DNA of 64,000 nt from Podocnemis expansa (lineage: Eukaryota; Chordata; Testudines; Podocnemididae): assembly GCA_007922195.1 (NCBI GenBank), contig ML682067.1:9839007-9903006 (forward strand), written 5' to 3'. How positions within the stretch are numbered: the first letter of the stretch is position 1; each line of letters begins with the position of its first letter. Made by a program: the position numbers and the translations under genes. Of this stretch, positions 1 to 11,059 are shown one piece after another. The notes below the pieces were generated by a model. The model was not told the origin of the DNA, did no database searches, and saw only the letters and a program-made list of their open reading frames with translations.

Positions 1-936
1 TGGGTCAAGAATCTGTTCAATAAGGTATCTATACTATAAATCAACACTTCAGAATTGTTACAAAGGACTGTGCCAAAGAAACATACTGAGGCAGTGACTA
101 CAGCACAGAAAATGAAGTTGTTTTTCTTTACTTCAGGGTTACAAAGCTCAGCAATCACATCGGGCCTCCACCAATTCTTCTCTTCTGACCCCAGCACTCC
201 CAATTCAAAACTAAAACATAAATCCTCTGTGCTTCCTATTTTTATGTTCACATGCTATTAAATTTATCTCTTGTTAAAATACATACCTGCAGTCTTTCCA
301 GTCTCAATGCCTTCTACACTGTTTGGAAAAATGTTCTCTCTTACATCAAGTACAGATGTTTAGTTTCTTTAGCTTACACTTAACATTTTGCAATGGAATA
401 AACAACCCTGTTCCTGCTAGGCTAGGCTTGTCCAGTGTTGGCTTTTTTTTGTTTTTCAGTTGAATACAGAGTAAATCCAAATAACCAAAGAAAAATTCTT
501 CCAGCTATCTGTGCAAGGGAAAATGGGAAATCAGCATAAGCCAAATACTCATTTACATGTAATTCAACTGTTAGCTCATTTTTTAAACATGGTAGTAGAA
601 ACCTTAGTTTGGTGTCAGTTACCCTTTGGGGTTTGGCACATCTCTAGCCGCAAACCAGGTCATTTGAATCCACAGTATCCAAGTCATCATTTACTATGAA
701 ATTACAAGGTGTAGGTGCCAAGAAATGCTAGAATGAAGTGGTTTAAAGGATATGGTAAAGATGTACTTTGACAAGAACGATGCCCTTTCAAAAAATCTTT
801 TTATGTTATCATTAACATACATGACCTTTCCATGCATATATTAACAAACTTTATTAATAATTTGTATTTGTTATTTTTAAAATTTAATCATTTTTCTGTT
901 GAGCAGGTTTCCCATAGTTTATTTCTCCATAAAAAA
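1..936. other. AT-rich sequence without recognisable repeat
   Basis: No long open frame and no transposon termini were seen. The one point of interest is a possible small exon on the minus strand at 287-339, listed separately. Confidence 0.4.
287..339 (-). CDS. Possible small internal exon, minus strand (weak)
   Basis: Read on the minus strand, the segment ends in GACTGCAG followed by GTATGTATTTT, a good donor. Only one frame is open through it and it reads ENIFPNSVEGIETGKTA; the other two contain stops. The proposed acceptor (GATGTAAG) has a poor pyrimidine tract, so the 5' edge is uncertain. The strand agrees with the gene that seems to start in the CpG island at 22.2 kb, so this could be a downstream exon of it, but nothing links them in sequence. 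It may be chance. The protein is not recognised. Confidence 0.22.
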
Positions 937-1013
937 CAAACAAGGAGTTCTGCTGCACTTTTAAAGACTGAATAATTTATTTATTACATGAGTTTTCATG
1001 GGAGCAAATCCCT
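937..1013 (-). repeat. Dispersed hammerhead-like unit, copy 1 (degraded)
   Basis: Begins CAAACAAGGAGTTCTGCTGCA and continues through TTTAAAGACTG to CATGAGTTTTCATGGGAG. It belongs to the family best seen at 62753-62880 and 22425-22712. This copy lacks the stem-distal CTGATGA part. Strand is given as the orientation in which the CTGATGA...GAAA core would read 5' to 3'. Confidence 0.6.
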
Positions 1014-1854
1014 GTTGTTGGGGGAACACTATCCTTTTCCAAAACAAGCTATCCTACACCTTGTAATTGTATTATACAAATGGGTTCTTCCCCAACTCAA
1101 TCTCCTCTGGACAGTAACAGAGCTACTGTGGATTCTCTTTGTAGTTTAACTTCAGTTATCTTTAAAGATCATATTTATTTTCCTCCAAAACACTATTCCC
1201 TTAAGGAGTTCCCACCATAATCTAGAAAGGTCCCTGGTCTTCAACTTCCATATTCTTTTCAGCATGTATGATTAGAACTGGGTGAATAATGAGGTTTTGG
1301 TTCAAGAACAAAACTGAAAAATCCAAAAGGAAATCCTGTCTGATTAAACCAAACCAATATAAAAATTTTGTTTATTGACTCTGGTGTTGATTTGGACGTT
1401 TTTCATCCTTTATGCTTTTTTTTTTTTTTTTAAATTTGCTAAATTTTAAACTAACATGATGTTTTGATTTAAAATGTTGAAACACTGAGTTTTAACTCCC
1501 TCTCACCACCCAGTCAAAATTATTAGACAAATTCAACCCAAACTCAACCAATAGTTTCTGGTCCTGAAAAATCATTTGTCCATGTAAGAGCATGGCTTGT
1601 CTCTTAAAAGACTAGAGAGCCTGGGGCTAGCCAACCCTGATTACCAAAGAGGCACAGAAAGTAAGTGTCTGCTTTAAAGAGCACAAAAAGCAAGGCAAAG
1701 CTCAGGAAATGAGAGGGCTCCCATAAGAAAGACCCTAATCTCAGTGAGTGGGAGACTCCAGTGGAAAACTCTGCCTAGGTTCACACCTGAAGGCCAGTGC
1801 TGTAGAGATATGCTTGTAAAAGGTTGTGATTTTAGAGACACTCCCCAGTATGGC
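1014..1854. other. AT-rich sequence, nothing assigned
   Basis: Contains a T-run near 1418-1432. No coding signal or transposon terminus was identified. Confidence 0.4.
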
Positions 1855-1915
1855 GACAAGTTCCAAAGAGGCATCCATGTTAGTTTAGTTCAGCAAAACA
1901 AACAAGGAGTCTCAT
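1855..1915. repeat. Fragment of the hammerhead-like unit family
   Basis: Contains CAAGTTCCAAAGAGGCATCC, the distal part of the unit (compare 62840-62880), followed directly by the opposite-end motif CAAACAAGGAGTC. The central core is missing, so this is an internally deleted or rearranged copy. Confidence 0.5.
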
Positions 1916-1976
1916 GGTACTCACAGGTAGTGTCTACTAGTTATTTCAAATTAAGGAGCCCTACTTAGAAATAACC

Positions 1977-2137
1977 TACTCCCAGGCCATGGAAGCATTT
2001 CATTAAGTCAAAGTAAGCGTTTTCTTAATTCAAAATAAAGAAGTGCTAATTTGACTTAATAAAACCGTCTTTTACTTAGAATTAATTCTTAAGTCAAAGT
2101 TATTAATTTGAAGTAACCCTATTTCAGCCTGGGAGTA
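1977..2137. mobile_element. Short palindromic (foldback) element
   Basis: Starts TACTCCCAGGC and ends GCCTGGGAGTA, an 11-bp inverted repeat. The interior is AT-rich and full of TTAAGTCAA-type motifs, as in the foldback at 18515-19104. The CR1 3' tail abuts its right end at 2138. About 161 bp, probably non-autonomous. Confidence 0.55.
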
Positions 2138-4140
2138 TCATAGAATCATAGGGTTGGAAGGGACCCCACAAGGTCATCTAGTCCAACCCCCTGCCAAAAA
2201 AAGCAGGACCACTCCCATTAGATCATCCCAGTCAGGGTTTTGTCCAGCTGGGACTTGAACACCTCCAGAGATGGAGATTCCACCACCTCCCTAGGCAGCT
2301 TATTCCAATGCTTCACCACTCGCCTAGTAAGGAAGTTTCTCCTAATATCCAGCCTGGACCGCCCCAGCTGTAACTTGAGACCATTGCTTCTCGTTCTGCC
2401 CTCTGTTACTACCGAGAACAGTTGAGCTCCATCCTCCTTGGAGCAACCCTTCAAGTAGTTGAAGGTTGCTATCAAATCCCCCCTCAGTCTTCTCTTCTGC
2501 AGGCTAAATAAGCCTAGTTCCTTCAGTCTTTCTTCATAGGGCTTGTGCTCCAGCCCTTTGATCATTTTTGTTGCCCTCCTCTGGACTCTCTCTAATTTGT
2601 CCATGTCCTTTTTGTAGTGGGGAGCCCAAAACTGGACACAGTATTCTAGATGTGGCCTCACTAGTGCAGAATAGAGGGGAATGATCACATCCCTCGATCT
2701 GCTGGCGACACTTCTTCTGATGCAGCCCAGTATGCCATTGGCCTTTCTGGCAGCAAGCGCACACTGCTGACTCATATCCAGCTTCCCATCCACCATGACT
2801 CCCAGGTCCTTTTCTCCAGTGCTGCTATTTAGCTGATCACTCCCCAGCCTGTAGCAGTACATGGGGTTTTTTCGTCCCAAGTGCAAGATTTTACACTTGT
2901 CCTTGTTGAACCTCATGAGATTCCTCTTGGCCCACTGCTCCAATTTGCCTAGGTCTCCCTGAATCCTGTCCCTGCCCTCTAGGGTGTCTACCATTCCCCC
3001 CAGTTTGGTATCATCCGCAAACTTACTAAGTGTGCAATCTATCCCATCATCCAGATCATTGATGAAAACATTGAACAGAACTGGCCCCAGGACCGACCCC
3101 TGGGGCACACCACTCGTTACTGCTTGCCAACTTGACATGGAGCCATTGATTCCTACACGCTGAAACCGTTGATCTAGCCAGTTTTCTATCCACCTTACAG
3201 TCCACGCATCTAACCCATACTTCCTTAATTTGCTAATGAGAATGCTGTGGGAAACTGTATCAAAAGCCTTGCTAAAGTCAAGGTATATCACATCAACGGC
3301 TCTTCCCACATCCACAAATCCAGTCATCTCATCATAGAAGGCAATGAGGTTGGTCAGGCATGATTTACCCTTGGTGAATCCATGCTGACTGTTCCTGATT
3401 ACTCTATTTTCCTCCAAGTGTTTCAGGATGGATTCTTTGAGAAGCTGCTCCATGATTTTTCCGGGGATTGAGGTGAGGCTGACAGGTCTGTAATTCCCTG
3501 GATCCTCCTTTTTGCCTTTCTTGAAGATAGGTACTATATTTGCTTTTTTCCAGTCCTCTGGCACCTCCCCTGTTCGCCATGAGTTTTCAAAGATAATGGC
3601 CAACGGTACTGCTATCTCATCAGCCAGCTCCCTCAGCACCCGCGGATGCAGTTCATCCGGCCCCATGGACTTGTGCACATCTAGTTTCTTTAAGCAGTCC
3701 CTAACCTGACCTTCTGTCACCAAGGGCCTCTCTTCTTCTCCCCAGTCTACTGTACCTAGTGTAGTGGGCTGGGAGCTGACCCTGCTTGTGAAAACTGAAG
3801 TAAAAAAAAAAGCATTGAGCACTTCAGCTTTTTCCTCATCCTCTGTCACGAGGATGCCTGCCCCATTCAGTAAGGGACCTACACCATCCCTGATCCTCTT
3901 CTTGTTATTGATATACTTGTAGAACCCCTTCCTGTTATCCTTCACATCCCTTGCTAGTCACAACTCCATTTGTCCTTTGGCCTTTCTGATTTTATCCCTG
4001 CAGTCCCGAGCAATGTCTTTATATGCCTCCTTAGTCATCTGTCTTAGCTTCCACTTCCTGTAAGCGTCCTTTTTATGCTTCAGCTCAGTGCAGAGCTCTC
4101 TGTTAAGCCACAGTGGGCGCCTTCCACATTTGCTGTGCTT
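2138..4140 (-). mobile_element. CR1 LINE, 5'-truncated, minus strand
   Basis: The 3' end (low coordinates) is the typical CR1 tail, CCCTATGATTCTATGA on the minus strand, preceded by the conserved GGACTAGATGACCT segment. It aligns with the plus-strand CR1 from about 38050 to 40042. Truncation near 4140 removes ORF1, the endonuclease and the 5' UTR, the usual result of incomplete target-primed reverse transcription. The body contains an open reverse transcriptase frame, listed separately. High similarity to the other copy suggests a relatively recent insertion. Confidence 0.93.
2218..3945 (-). pseudogene. CR1 ORF2 fragment: intact reverse transcriptase frame (575 aa)
   Basis: This is the reverse transcriptase part of CR1 ORF2, which copies the element's RNA at a nicked target. 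Seen in the translation: the [20 protein letters not shown] region (about 138-157), motif [12 protein letters not shown] (220-230) with its catalytic aspartate, motif [12 protein letters not shown] (278-288), and motif C FADD (309-312). The frame is open to the natural C-terminus near TGMI. Just upstream the reading continues (QMEL*LARDV) but is cut by a TGA where the other copy has CGG, so the methionine is not a natural start. The N-terminal APE endonuclease is absent through 5' truncation. It is a fragment of a larger protein, probably not expressed, but its catalytic residues are undamaged. Confidence 0.9.
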
Positions 4141-5533
4141 TCTCCTTCAAATTAAATGGACTTCCTGGCTGGGGACAAGGGAGCCCTGCGTGGCTCCCTT
4201 TTGCTGGGGAGTCATGCACGGTTCTCACGGCTCCCTTCTCCTCAGGCCCATGGCTCCTGGCTGGGACCTGCACGGGTCCAGGAGAAAAGGGAGAGCAGCT
4301 CCCTTCTGCTGGGAAGCCACGGTTCTTCAGAAGAAAGGAGCCTCTGGGCTCCCTGAACAGGAGAGCCACAGAGAAGTGGCTGCTAGGCTTCCCTGTCCAG
4401 GGAGTCTCCCACCCTCGCTGGACAGAGAACCCCCCCAGAACCAGCCACCAGGGCCCCGGGGAAGAAAGCCTGTGGTGCTCATTTCCCCAGGGCTCCCGTC
4501 CCAGGAGCCGCTGGCAGCTGTCTTCCCTGGCACTTCCCAGACAGGGGAGGCCCAGAGGTTCCCCTGTCCCAGGAATGCCAGGGAAGAAGCCACCAGCACT
4601 TCATGGATAGGTGAGTCCCCAGCTGGCAGGGAGCCTTCCCTGCCAGCCAGCAGGATCCCCCATGGGATGCTTTCCATGCCAGCCAGCAGCAATCCCAAGC
4701 AGGGTGCTTTCCCCACAGCCGGCAGGGATCCCCCACGGGGCAGCTTACACTCTGGCCAGCATGCCAGCCAGCAGGGAAAGCGCCCCACGGGGGATCCTGC
4801 TGGCTAGTGGAGAAGGTGCCCCACCAGCTGGGGACTCCCTTATCTGGGTAAAGCCAGCAGCTGCCTTCCAAGAGGCTCCCCCGACAAGGGAGCTCCAGTG
4901 GCTACTTCTCCGGGGCTCCCTGGACAGGGGAGACTTGGCAGCTGCTTCTCCAGTGCTCCCCTGTCTGCAGAGCCCCAGATGCTCCCCTTTCCCAGGAACC
5001 CATGGCTCCCTTTTTGCCAGGGAGCCCCGGGTCCCAGGGAGAAGGGAGCTGTGGCTTCCTGCTTGCCGGGGAGCCAGGGCTCCCTTTGTCCCCAAGGAGT
5101 GGCTCCCCTAGCTCGGGAGGGAGCCACAGCTCTCGCAGTTCGAGACAGAGAGTCTAATGTAGACTTTCTAACTTCAGTTAATAAATCCTATTTTAGTTTG
5201 AATTAAGAGTCTAGTGAAGACTCTCTAATTCAAATTTATAACTTTGACACAAACTCAAATTAGTTTGTTCAAATTAATTAATTTGAACTAACTTTTGTAG
5301 ACCAGTGTTTCCCAACCTGTGTGCCATGGCACCCAGGTGTGCCTTCAGGTCTGAGCAGTTGTGCCACAAAATTTTTTGAAAAACTACTCAAAGAGCTCTG
5401 GATTGGCTCACCAGCTCATGAATATTTATGACTTCATTTGGAAACTATATGGTGCTTTGCCTCAAATTAATTATAGGTAGTAAGGTGTGCCACGGCAGAG
5501 AAAACGTTGGGAACCACTGGTGTAGACATAGCC
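4141..5533. mobile_element. Foldback element remnant: GC-rich body and right arm
   Basis: Positions 4150-5130 are GC-rich and built of imperfect repeats (GGGAGCC, CCAGCAGGGA, AGGGAGC). They are followed by an AT-rich arm rich in TTTGAATTAA-type motifs that ends GTGTAGACATAGCC at 5533, the terminus shared with the foldbacks at 16176, 18515, 28706 and 58919. The left terminus is not seen; the CR1 at 2138-4140 abuts the GC-rich body. Many long frames here are shadows of the GC-rich repeats. Confidence 0.6.
5303..5519. mobile_element. Short hAT element inside foldback arm
   Basis: Termini CAGTGTTTCCCAACCTG and GTTGGGAACCACTG are inverted repeats of the hAT type. Flanks are TTGTAGAC (5295-5302) and GTGTAGAC (5520-5527), an 8-bp target duplication with one mismatch. 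It sits in the terminal arm of the surrounding foldback. No coding capacity (217 bp). Confidence 0.85.
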
Positions 5534-5670
5534 ATGAAGACTAACAAATTGAAATATTGCATGAGCTTTGGTGGGATAAAATCCCACTTCATCTGAAGTC
5601 TGAAGATGCATCTGATGTAGTGGGATTTTCTCCCAAGAAATCTCATAAAAATTAACAAATTTAATTATCA
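5534..5670. repeat. Head-to-head pair of hammerhead-like units
   Basis: The left half reads on the minus strand (GCATGAGCTTTGGTGGGAT...ATCCCACTTCATC) and the right half on the plus strand (GATGCATCTGATGTAGTGGG...TCTCCCAAGAAATCTCAT). Together they form an imperfect inverted repeat. Both halves keep the stem-loop with GTGGGATTTTCTCCCA-like sequence. Confidence 0.6.
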
Positions 5671-6427
5671 CGTAAGTGTCACCATAATCCTTGTTTTTTC
5701 CTCAGCATGGAACAGTGTTATGTGAATTGGGAGACCAGCTCTACAGGTGATCTAACATGGCTACTCCCAGCTGCACACCTAGGAATCACTCCTACCTGTG
5801 TTATTCAAAAGTTCTATTCCTTACTCATTCAGAGTGACGTTTTTAATGAACCCTGAAGATCATTACAGGGTGTCAGAAGCCGTGAATGAGTTTGGAAACT
5901 AAAAGGAGCTTGAGCTGGAAAGGCTGGTTGAGAGAAAGAGTGGAACAGAAGAGCTCTGGTTATGACAGAAGATGTCATGGCTGTGCATGAATTTCACTGT
6001 TCTGGTTTTGTAGATATTTTGGGACTCCAAAGACTGTTTCTGAACAATTACTGGGGTGGTATTAACCCAGAGGAAAGCCTTTACACCATTCTTAAGGGGC
6101 CACAAAAGCGAAAAACGGAGAGATACTGCAGAGTGACCTCTGGCCACAAGAGAGCACTCAGGAGGCAGCTGAGTCAAATTTTGCTCACCTCTATTAATTA
6201 CTTTTATATCTTTTTATATGGAATAAGGTACCATTAATGAAGTATTTATAACCATTTTTCTTAATGGCTACACAACTAGATGAGGCCTTCCTCCAGATGT
6301 TTTCCCAGTGTTCCTCAGTGATTTCTTATTTCAGGCCCTTTCCCCGTTTTTCTATAAGGGTTCCAGAGGCTAGGCATGTTCTATAAAGGGTTATTCTTAT
6401 ATTCTACACATCAGTAACCATTCGTTA
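5671..6427. other. Nothing assigned
   Basis: Mixed-composition noncoding sequence with no recognised repeat terminus and no convincing frame. Confidence 0.4.
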
Positions 6428-6767
6428 CAGCTGTGTTTCTTGACCTTTTGAGGCTGGTGACCCCTTATTCAAAGTGAAAAACTTCTGCAGCCTTAATATT
6501 TCATATAAAACATACTAAAGAATATTTTTAAAGAATACACTGTAGAGAGTATAAAAGATAATAAAAAAAAAATCAATGACTGGCCGATGTTACTTATGTA
6601 TGTTTTTTCAAGAGGCTGACAGAGACTACTTGGTAAGGGCATGCAAGGAGTGGGGGAGTGAGAGTTTCTTTGTTTTAGATTGTACTAAAATTTTCAACAG
6701 CTCACAACCCCCATGATTGTCTTTTGTGACCCTATTTGGGTCATGACCCACTGGTTTAGAAGCACTG
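6428..6767. mobile_element. Degraded hAT-like element
   Basis: The left end CAGCTGTGTTTCTTGACC and right end GGTTTAGAAGCACTG are imperfect inverted repeats of the CAGTGNTTCTTAACC class. The interior has the GGTGACCCC...GGGTCATGACCCA pattern seen in several related elements here. No clear target duplication, so it is old or rearranged. Confidence 0.55.
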
Positions 6768-7010
6768 TTATACCATGTGGTGATCAGGCCCTTTGAGGTG
6801 ACCTTCTTTGCAGTTTGGTCTTTTATCTTTATTGATAGTCTCTTGAAACCTGGGCTTTTTATAAGGGATTTGATATAACAGTCGTAAAATAGCTGACACC
6901 AGTGTATTAATAAACAGCGTGAGTTCTTTGATGTTAAATCATTATGGAATATCTGGTCAACGATTGTATATTCTTTCCTCTCATACATTTTATATTCCAT
7001 TTAACAGAAC
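6768..7010 (-). other. Unidentified open stretch, minus strand
   Basis: The minus strand is open from the methionine at 7000 down into the hAT element. The part outside the hAT encodes about 75 residues, including the lysine-rich stretch KRLSIKIKDQTAKK. No splice sites of quality flank it and I do not recognise a domain. It could be a decayed transposase or gene fragment, or chance in AT-rich DNA. Confidence 0.15.
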
Positions 7011-7971
7011 TGTTTGTCGTTAACTGCCTATTACAGTATGTTTTTTTTACGAACTGAAGCTGAGAAAAGTTTAGTTATTTTATTTCAGTTCTGTTTTTGC
7101 CTGTTAAGTGCTTGGGACAGCTTGTGAAATTGGAAATTTTTTTTGTAAATAATGATGGCAGCAAAACACTCTATTGCCTCTGGCATGTACAGCAGCAAAT
7201 TCTGAAATATTTTTTGTCTTTATAAACCCCCGCAAAGCTCATGCTTTGTAAAATAGGTACATCTTTAAGAAATCAATTGTGATATATATTAAATAATTAT
7301 TATTGGCAAATCAGAAAACAAAATAATCCCTGGTAAAAGTTTGCAAATAACTAATTAGCTGAATGGTAAATAATGACAGATCAGTTCTAAAGAATAGTCT
7401 GGACTGCAGTGCACAGTAAACCGGGCTCATTTGAACAGCATTCATTTTAATACTACTGAATGCAAAGTGAGACATAAAGAACCCAAGAAAGTAGTTTCAC
7501 TTGAAAAATAAAAAAAGACTATATTTTGGAGAGCAAGGACTTAAGAGGTTATGGTGGATAACCAGCTGTACCTGAGCTCCCAGTATAACTTCGTGGATAA
7601 AAGAGAAATGCCACTCTTGCATGTTTAAGGAAGTGCTATTTTAACTTTGTACATCATCAGTAAGGCCATTGCTAGAATGCAATATTCAGATTTTTTGTGT
7701 GTACTTTGGAGAGGATGCTGACAAAAAGGAGAAGCTTCAGAAAAAGAGCTATAAAAATGGTTTTGAGGTCCATAGAATCCCTCTAAGTGTGGGAAAAACT
7801 AAAGAAACTTGATCCATTGAAATGTTTGGAATTTATTGGAAGCTGAAGCTAGACAAATTCAGACTGGGAATTTGGTGTACATTTTTAACAAGGAGGGTTA
7901 CTACTAGAATAATTTATATAGGGAAAATGGTGGGTTCTCTATTCCTTGAAGTCTTTAAGATATGAGATATG
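7011..7971. other. AT-rich sequence, nothing assigned
   Basis: T- and A-rich with no recognised repeat terminus and no open frame above background. Confidence 0.4.
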
Positions 7972-7979
7972 CTATAGAT

Positions 7980-8365
7980 CAGGGGTCTCAAACTCAAATC
8001 ACCACGAGGGCTGCAAGAGGACCAATGTTCCCTCTAATTACTCGTAGACTGTGTGCGCAAACAATTTGTTTGTGTGCACAAGAACATTTCTTTGTGAGCA
8101 CCAATATTAGCACTATTGAATTTTTTTGTGCACGCTTTATTTTGTTGTGTGCGCAGGTCTCATGACCTGTGTCCGTGAGCACACGCACACAGCTTAGAGG
8201 GAACAGTGATGAGGACTAGTAGAGGGCCACAAGAGGACTGGTACATTAGCCCGAGGGCCACACAACTGAAACCTTTCCATCCAACAATATTGTAAATATT
8301 AGTAATGGCAGTGTTGTTGCGGGCTGCAGGAAATGGCTTTAGGATCCATGTGTTTGAGACCCCTG
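7980..8365. mobile_element. hAT element with perfect 8-bp duplication
   Basis: Termini CAGGGGTCTCAAACTC and GTTTGAGACCCCTG are inverted repeats. CTATAGAT flanks both sides (7972-7979 and 8366-8373). The element is 386 bp because another element (8023-8208) is inserted in it. The same family recurs at 27684-27871. Confidence 0.92.
8023..8208. mobile_element. TIR element nested in the hAT at 7980
   Basis: Termini CAATGTTCCCTCTAA and TTAGAGGGAACAGTG are inverted repeats with one mismatch. Flanks AAGAGGAC and ATGAGGAC match at 6 of 8 positions, as expected for a hAT duplication. It must be younger than its host. The family's termini recur at 30522/33924 and 35882. Confidence 0.85.
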
Positions 8366-8373
8366 CTATAGAT

Positions 8374-9005
8374 CAAAGGAGGTTATGGGCTTGACGCAGA
8401 AATCACCTGGTGAAATTTTATAGCAAAAGTTATACAAGTGGTCAGCCTAGATTATTACAATTATCCCTTCTGGAATCTATGAATATGTGTGCAAGGTCTT
8501 TTTATTTCAATTGGTTTTAATGGGATACAAATTCTTTAGTGTGCTGATCTGTACCAAGGGTTTAAACAGGCCCAGCACTGAAAACATTCCTTCCCACTCT
8601 TTCACTTATTTAAGGAGGAAAATCTTAAAGAATCAAACTCAACACTTTACTATCTCTCAGTAATGTTTTTCCTGAGGAGTAACACTCCATAAAACTAGAA
8701 CTAACCAGTCTCTAATTACTCTGAGAGAGAGAGCGCGTGTGTGTGTGTGTGTCACACGCACCAACAGCCTTCCGAGACGTATACTGGCAATAGTGAGATC
8801 CTTTTATTGATCTCATAGAATATACTTTGTTTAAGGTATGGATTATATTTTGGTTGGTTGATTTTGGGGTTTGTCATTCTGTTGATTTTATTTTAGTTTT
8901 GTGTGGACAGATGGATAGTGGTGTTATTAATGTCAAACAGAGAATGTCATTCTATTGGAAAGGTGGAAAGGCTTTGCCATTGAGAAAGATCTTGCAGATT
9001 CCTGC
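8374..9005. other. Unassigned sequence with microsatellite
   Basis: Contains a compound (GA)n/(GC)n/(GT)n tract at 8722-8752. Otherwise no feature is seen. Confidence 0.5.
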
Positions 9006-9170
9006 AGTTCTTCTTCTAACGCTTCTCAGATTCATTCAGTGTTAGGTGTCTATGTGCTGCACCACACGATTGGTCGGAAGCATTTTGCCCTAGCCTGTCA
9101 GAGCAGGGTCGGCGGCCAATGCCCCCCCGGACACTCCTGTGGCTATATATATAGCCCTGACCCTGACCCT
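9006..9170 (+). repeat. Left inverted terminus of the DIRS-like element
   Basis: The reverse complement of about 14330-14510 matches this segment over most of its length, with small differences such as ATTGGTCGGAAGC versus CTGGTCAGAAGC. The terminus of the minus-strand copy (58480-58643) is also related. Confidence 0.8.
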
Positions 9171-9251
9171 CAGTTCCTTTTTCCGCCCTTGGCGACGGTT
9201 TCAGAACAGCTCTGCCCTTGCAACTGCAAGTGCCTGTCTTTACCTCCTTGT

Positions 9252-11059
9252 ATGAACCACCCGTTTAAACTAGAGGACCTGTTCGTGGATATCGTTCCAC
9301 CGAGAACTGGCGCTTCTACACAACGTGCGAGTCTGGAGCTGGAACACCGCTCCCAACAGCCACCAGAAATTCCAGGCTTTAAACCCTGTGCTCCTTGTGG
9401 CAAGGCCTTCCCGCAGGATGATTCCCATGAGGAGTGCCTGTGGTGCCTGGCTGAGTCCCACCAGGCTACCAACTGCTCCATCTGTCACTCCTTCAAGCCA
9501 AGGATGCTCAAAGGCCAGGAGCAAAGATGCTGGGCGTTGGCCTTAGAGCAAGCATGGCAGCCTGCCCCCGAAGAACCAGGGTTACTTTCGGCGCCAGCAC
9601 CGTATACCAGGTCTGCACCAGAACCATCTCGGCACCGTTCCCCTGAGGAGTAAAAGGCACGATCGGCACCGACTTTGGTGCCAAAACGCTCTTGCCAGTC
9701 TACTTCTCCCCAGTCAAGCTACTCCCGGCACTGCCAACAAAAAGTGGTGAAAGTCCCGACCACTCTGGAGGCCTTCAAGGTTGCAAAGGCCCTGCTGCTT
9801 TTGCCTACACCACCGAGGCCTCTTAAGCAGAGAGGAAAGCCCGCTTTCCTCTCGGGTAAATGGTCTCCTTGTGAATGGTACCACTCCCCAATGCCTAGCA
9901 CAATACCGAGCTCTCCAGTGCTAGGCATTGGGGAGTGGTACGGTTCACAAGGAGACCATTTACCCGAGAGGAAGCTTCCCTGAGGACACTGGGCAGTACC
10001 GCCCTAGGCTGGGCTTGGAAGTGTAGGAGGCAGTGCTTTACTTCTCCCCGATGCCGTAGCGCCTCCACTTCCCCACTGCCATCTATAAGGCCAGCGCCAA
10101 ACCTCCTGCGCCGCAAGAAAGCTCTCGCTCACCAAGCTTAGAGGAGATCACCCCATCTAGAAAAGCCACTTACTGGTACCATCCACATGAATGGTCAGTG
10201 CTGAGAGAAATCTCCCCCCAGTAGGCCCACAGCCGAAGAGTCTGCCATCATTAACCCAGATAGGGAGCTAAATCCCAGGCCAGGCTCCTACAGAGAGGAT
10301 ATCACAGCCCATTTCCATCTGCTGCACAGGATTGCTGCCCACACAGGCCTAGAGGCTGAACCGGTTGGGGCGGGGTCCAAGAACCCCTATTCGATCCAGA
10401 TGTTTCATCCCCACTGGACGTGGTAGCTGTGCCCTTGCACCCTAGTGTGCTTGGACTTGCCGGATCCTGGTGGCAATACCCTGCCTCAATTTCCCTGGTG
10501 TCGAACATAGCAGCCCAGAGGTACCAGGTCCCATTGGAGGAATTTTCCTTCCTTTCACATCACCTGAGCCCGAACCCAGAAGTAGTTGAGGCCCCCTTGG
10601 GGTGTGGGGTAGAACCATTTACAGACCCCATGCCAGAGTTCAGGGGGGGCCAGACAGATGGAGATCCTGGTAGGAAGGTGTATTCGACCTCAGCCTCCCA
10701 GCTGCGTATAGCGAACCATCAAGCATTGGTGGCTAAATATACCTCTGATATATATAAATCTAAAGAGATTTATGGGCCGCCTTCCCCAAGATCAGAGGGA
10801 AGATTTCGAGTCCCTCTTTGAAGAAGGCTCCCTGGTATCCTGCAATGCAATCCTAGCGGCTTGGGATGCCACAGACACAACAAGCCAAGGAGTCGCCATG
10901 CCTATTGTAATGAGGCACATGGCATGGCTCAAAGAAACAGGCCTACCTCAAACCACTCAACAGGCCATCCAGGACCTTCCCTTTGAGGAATGGTCCTTGT
11001 TTGCAGAGGACTCAGACACCCTCCTAAGTGGTGCTAGAGACCCCAAGTCAGACCTCTGA
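9252..11059 (+). pseudogene. DIRS-like gag, broken
   Basis: The likely product is the Gag-like first protein of a DIRS-type element, which packages element RNA. From MNHPFKLEDLF at 9252 it carries a Cys/His cluster (CAPCGKAF...CLWCLAESH...NCSIC, about nt 9387-9485), then a basic KPRMLKGQEQR stretch, then Ser/Pro-rich sequence. The C-terminal part holds YQVPLEEFSFLSHH, GRKVYSTSASQLRIANHQAL and HMAWLKETGLPQ, all with counterparts in the copy at 56656-58430. The reading is interrupted by a TAA at 9651-9653, a frame change before 10420 and another before 10772. It is a pseudogene. Assignment to DIRS Gag is from remembered family resemblance, not a search. Confidence 0.72.
9844..9974. repeat. Near-perfect 58-bp inverted repeat inside gag
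   Basis: Arms 9844-9901 and 9918-9974 are complementary except for two mismatches and one single-base indel. The loop is 16 nt. The arms contain CTCTCGGGTAAATGG and its complement CCATTTACCCGAGAG. The RNA would form a very stable hairpin. It looks younger than the surrounding decayed gag. Confidence 0.92.

Noticed and set aside
4088..5206. Overlapping frames of 60-239 aa on both strands
   Set aside because: All lie in GC-rich repeated sequence of a foldback body; low-complexity Gly/Pro/Ser/Arg products in every frame, no domain, no splice or start context.
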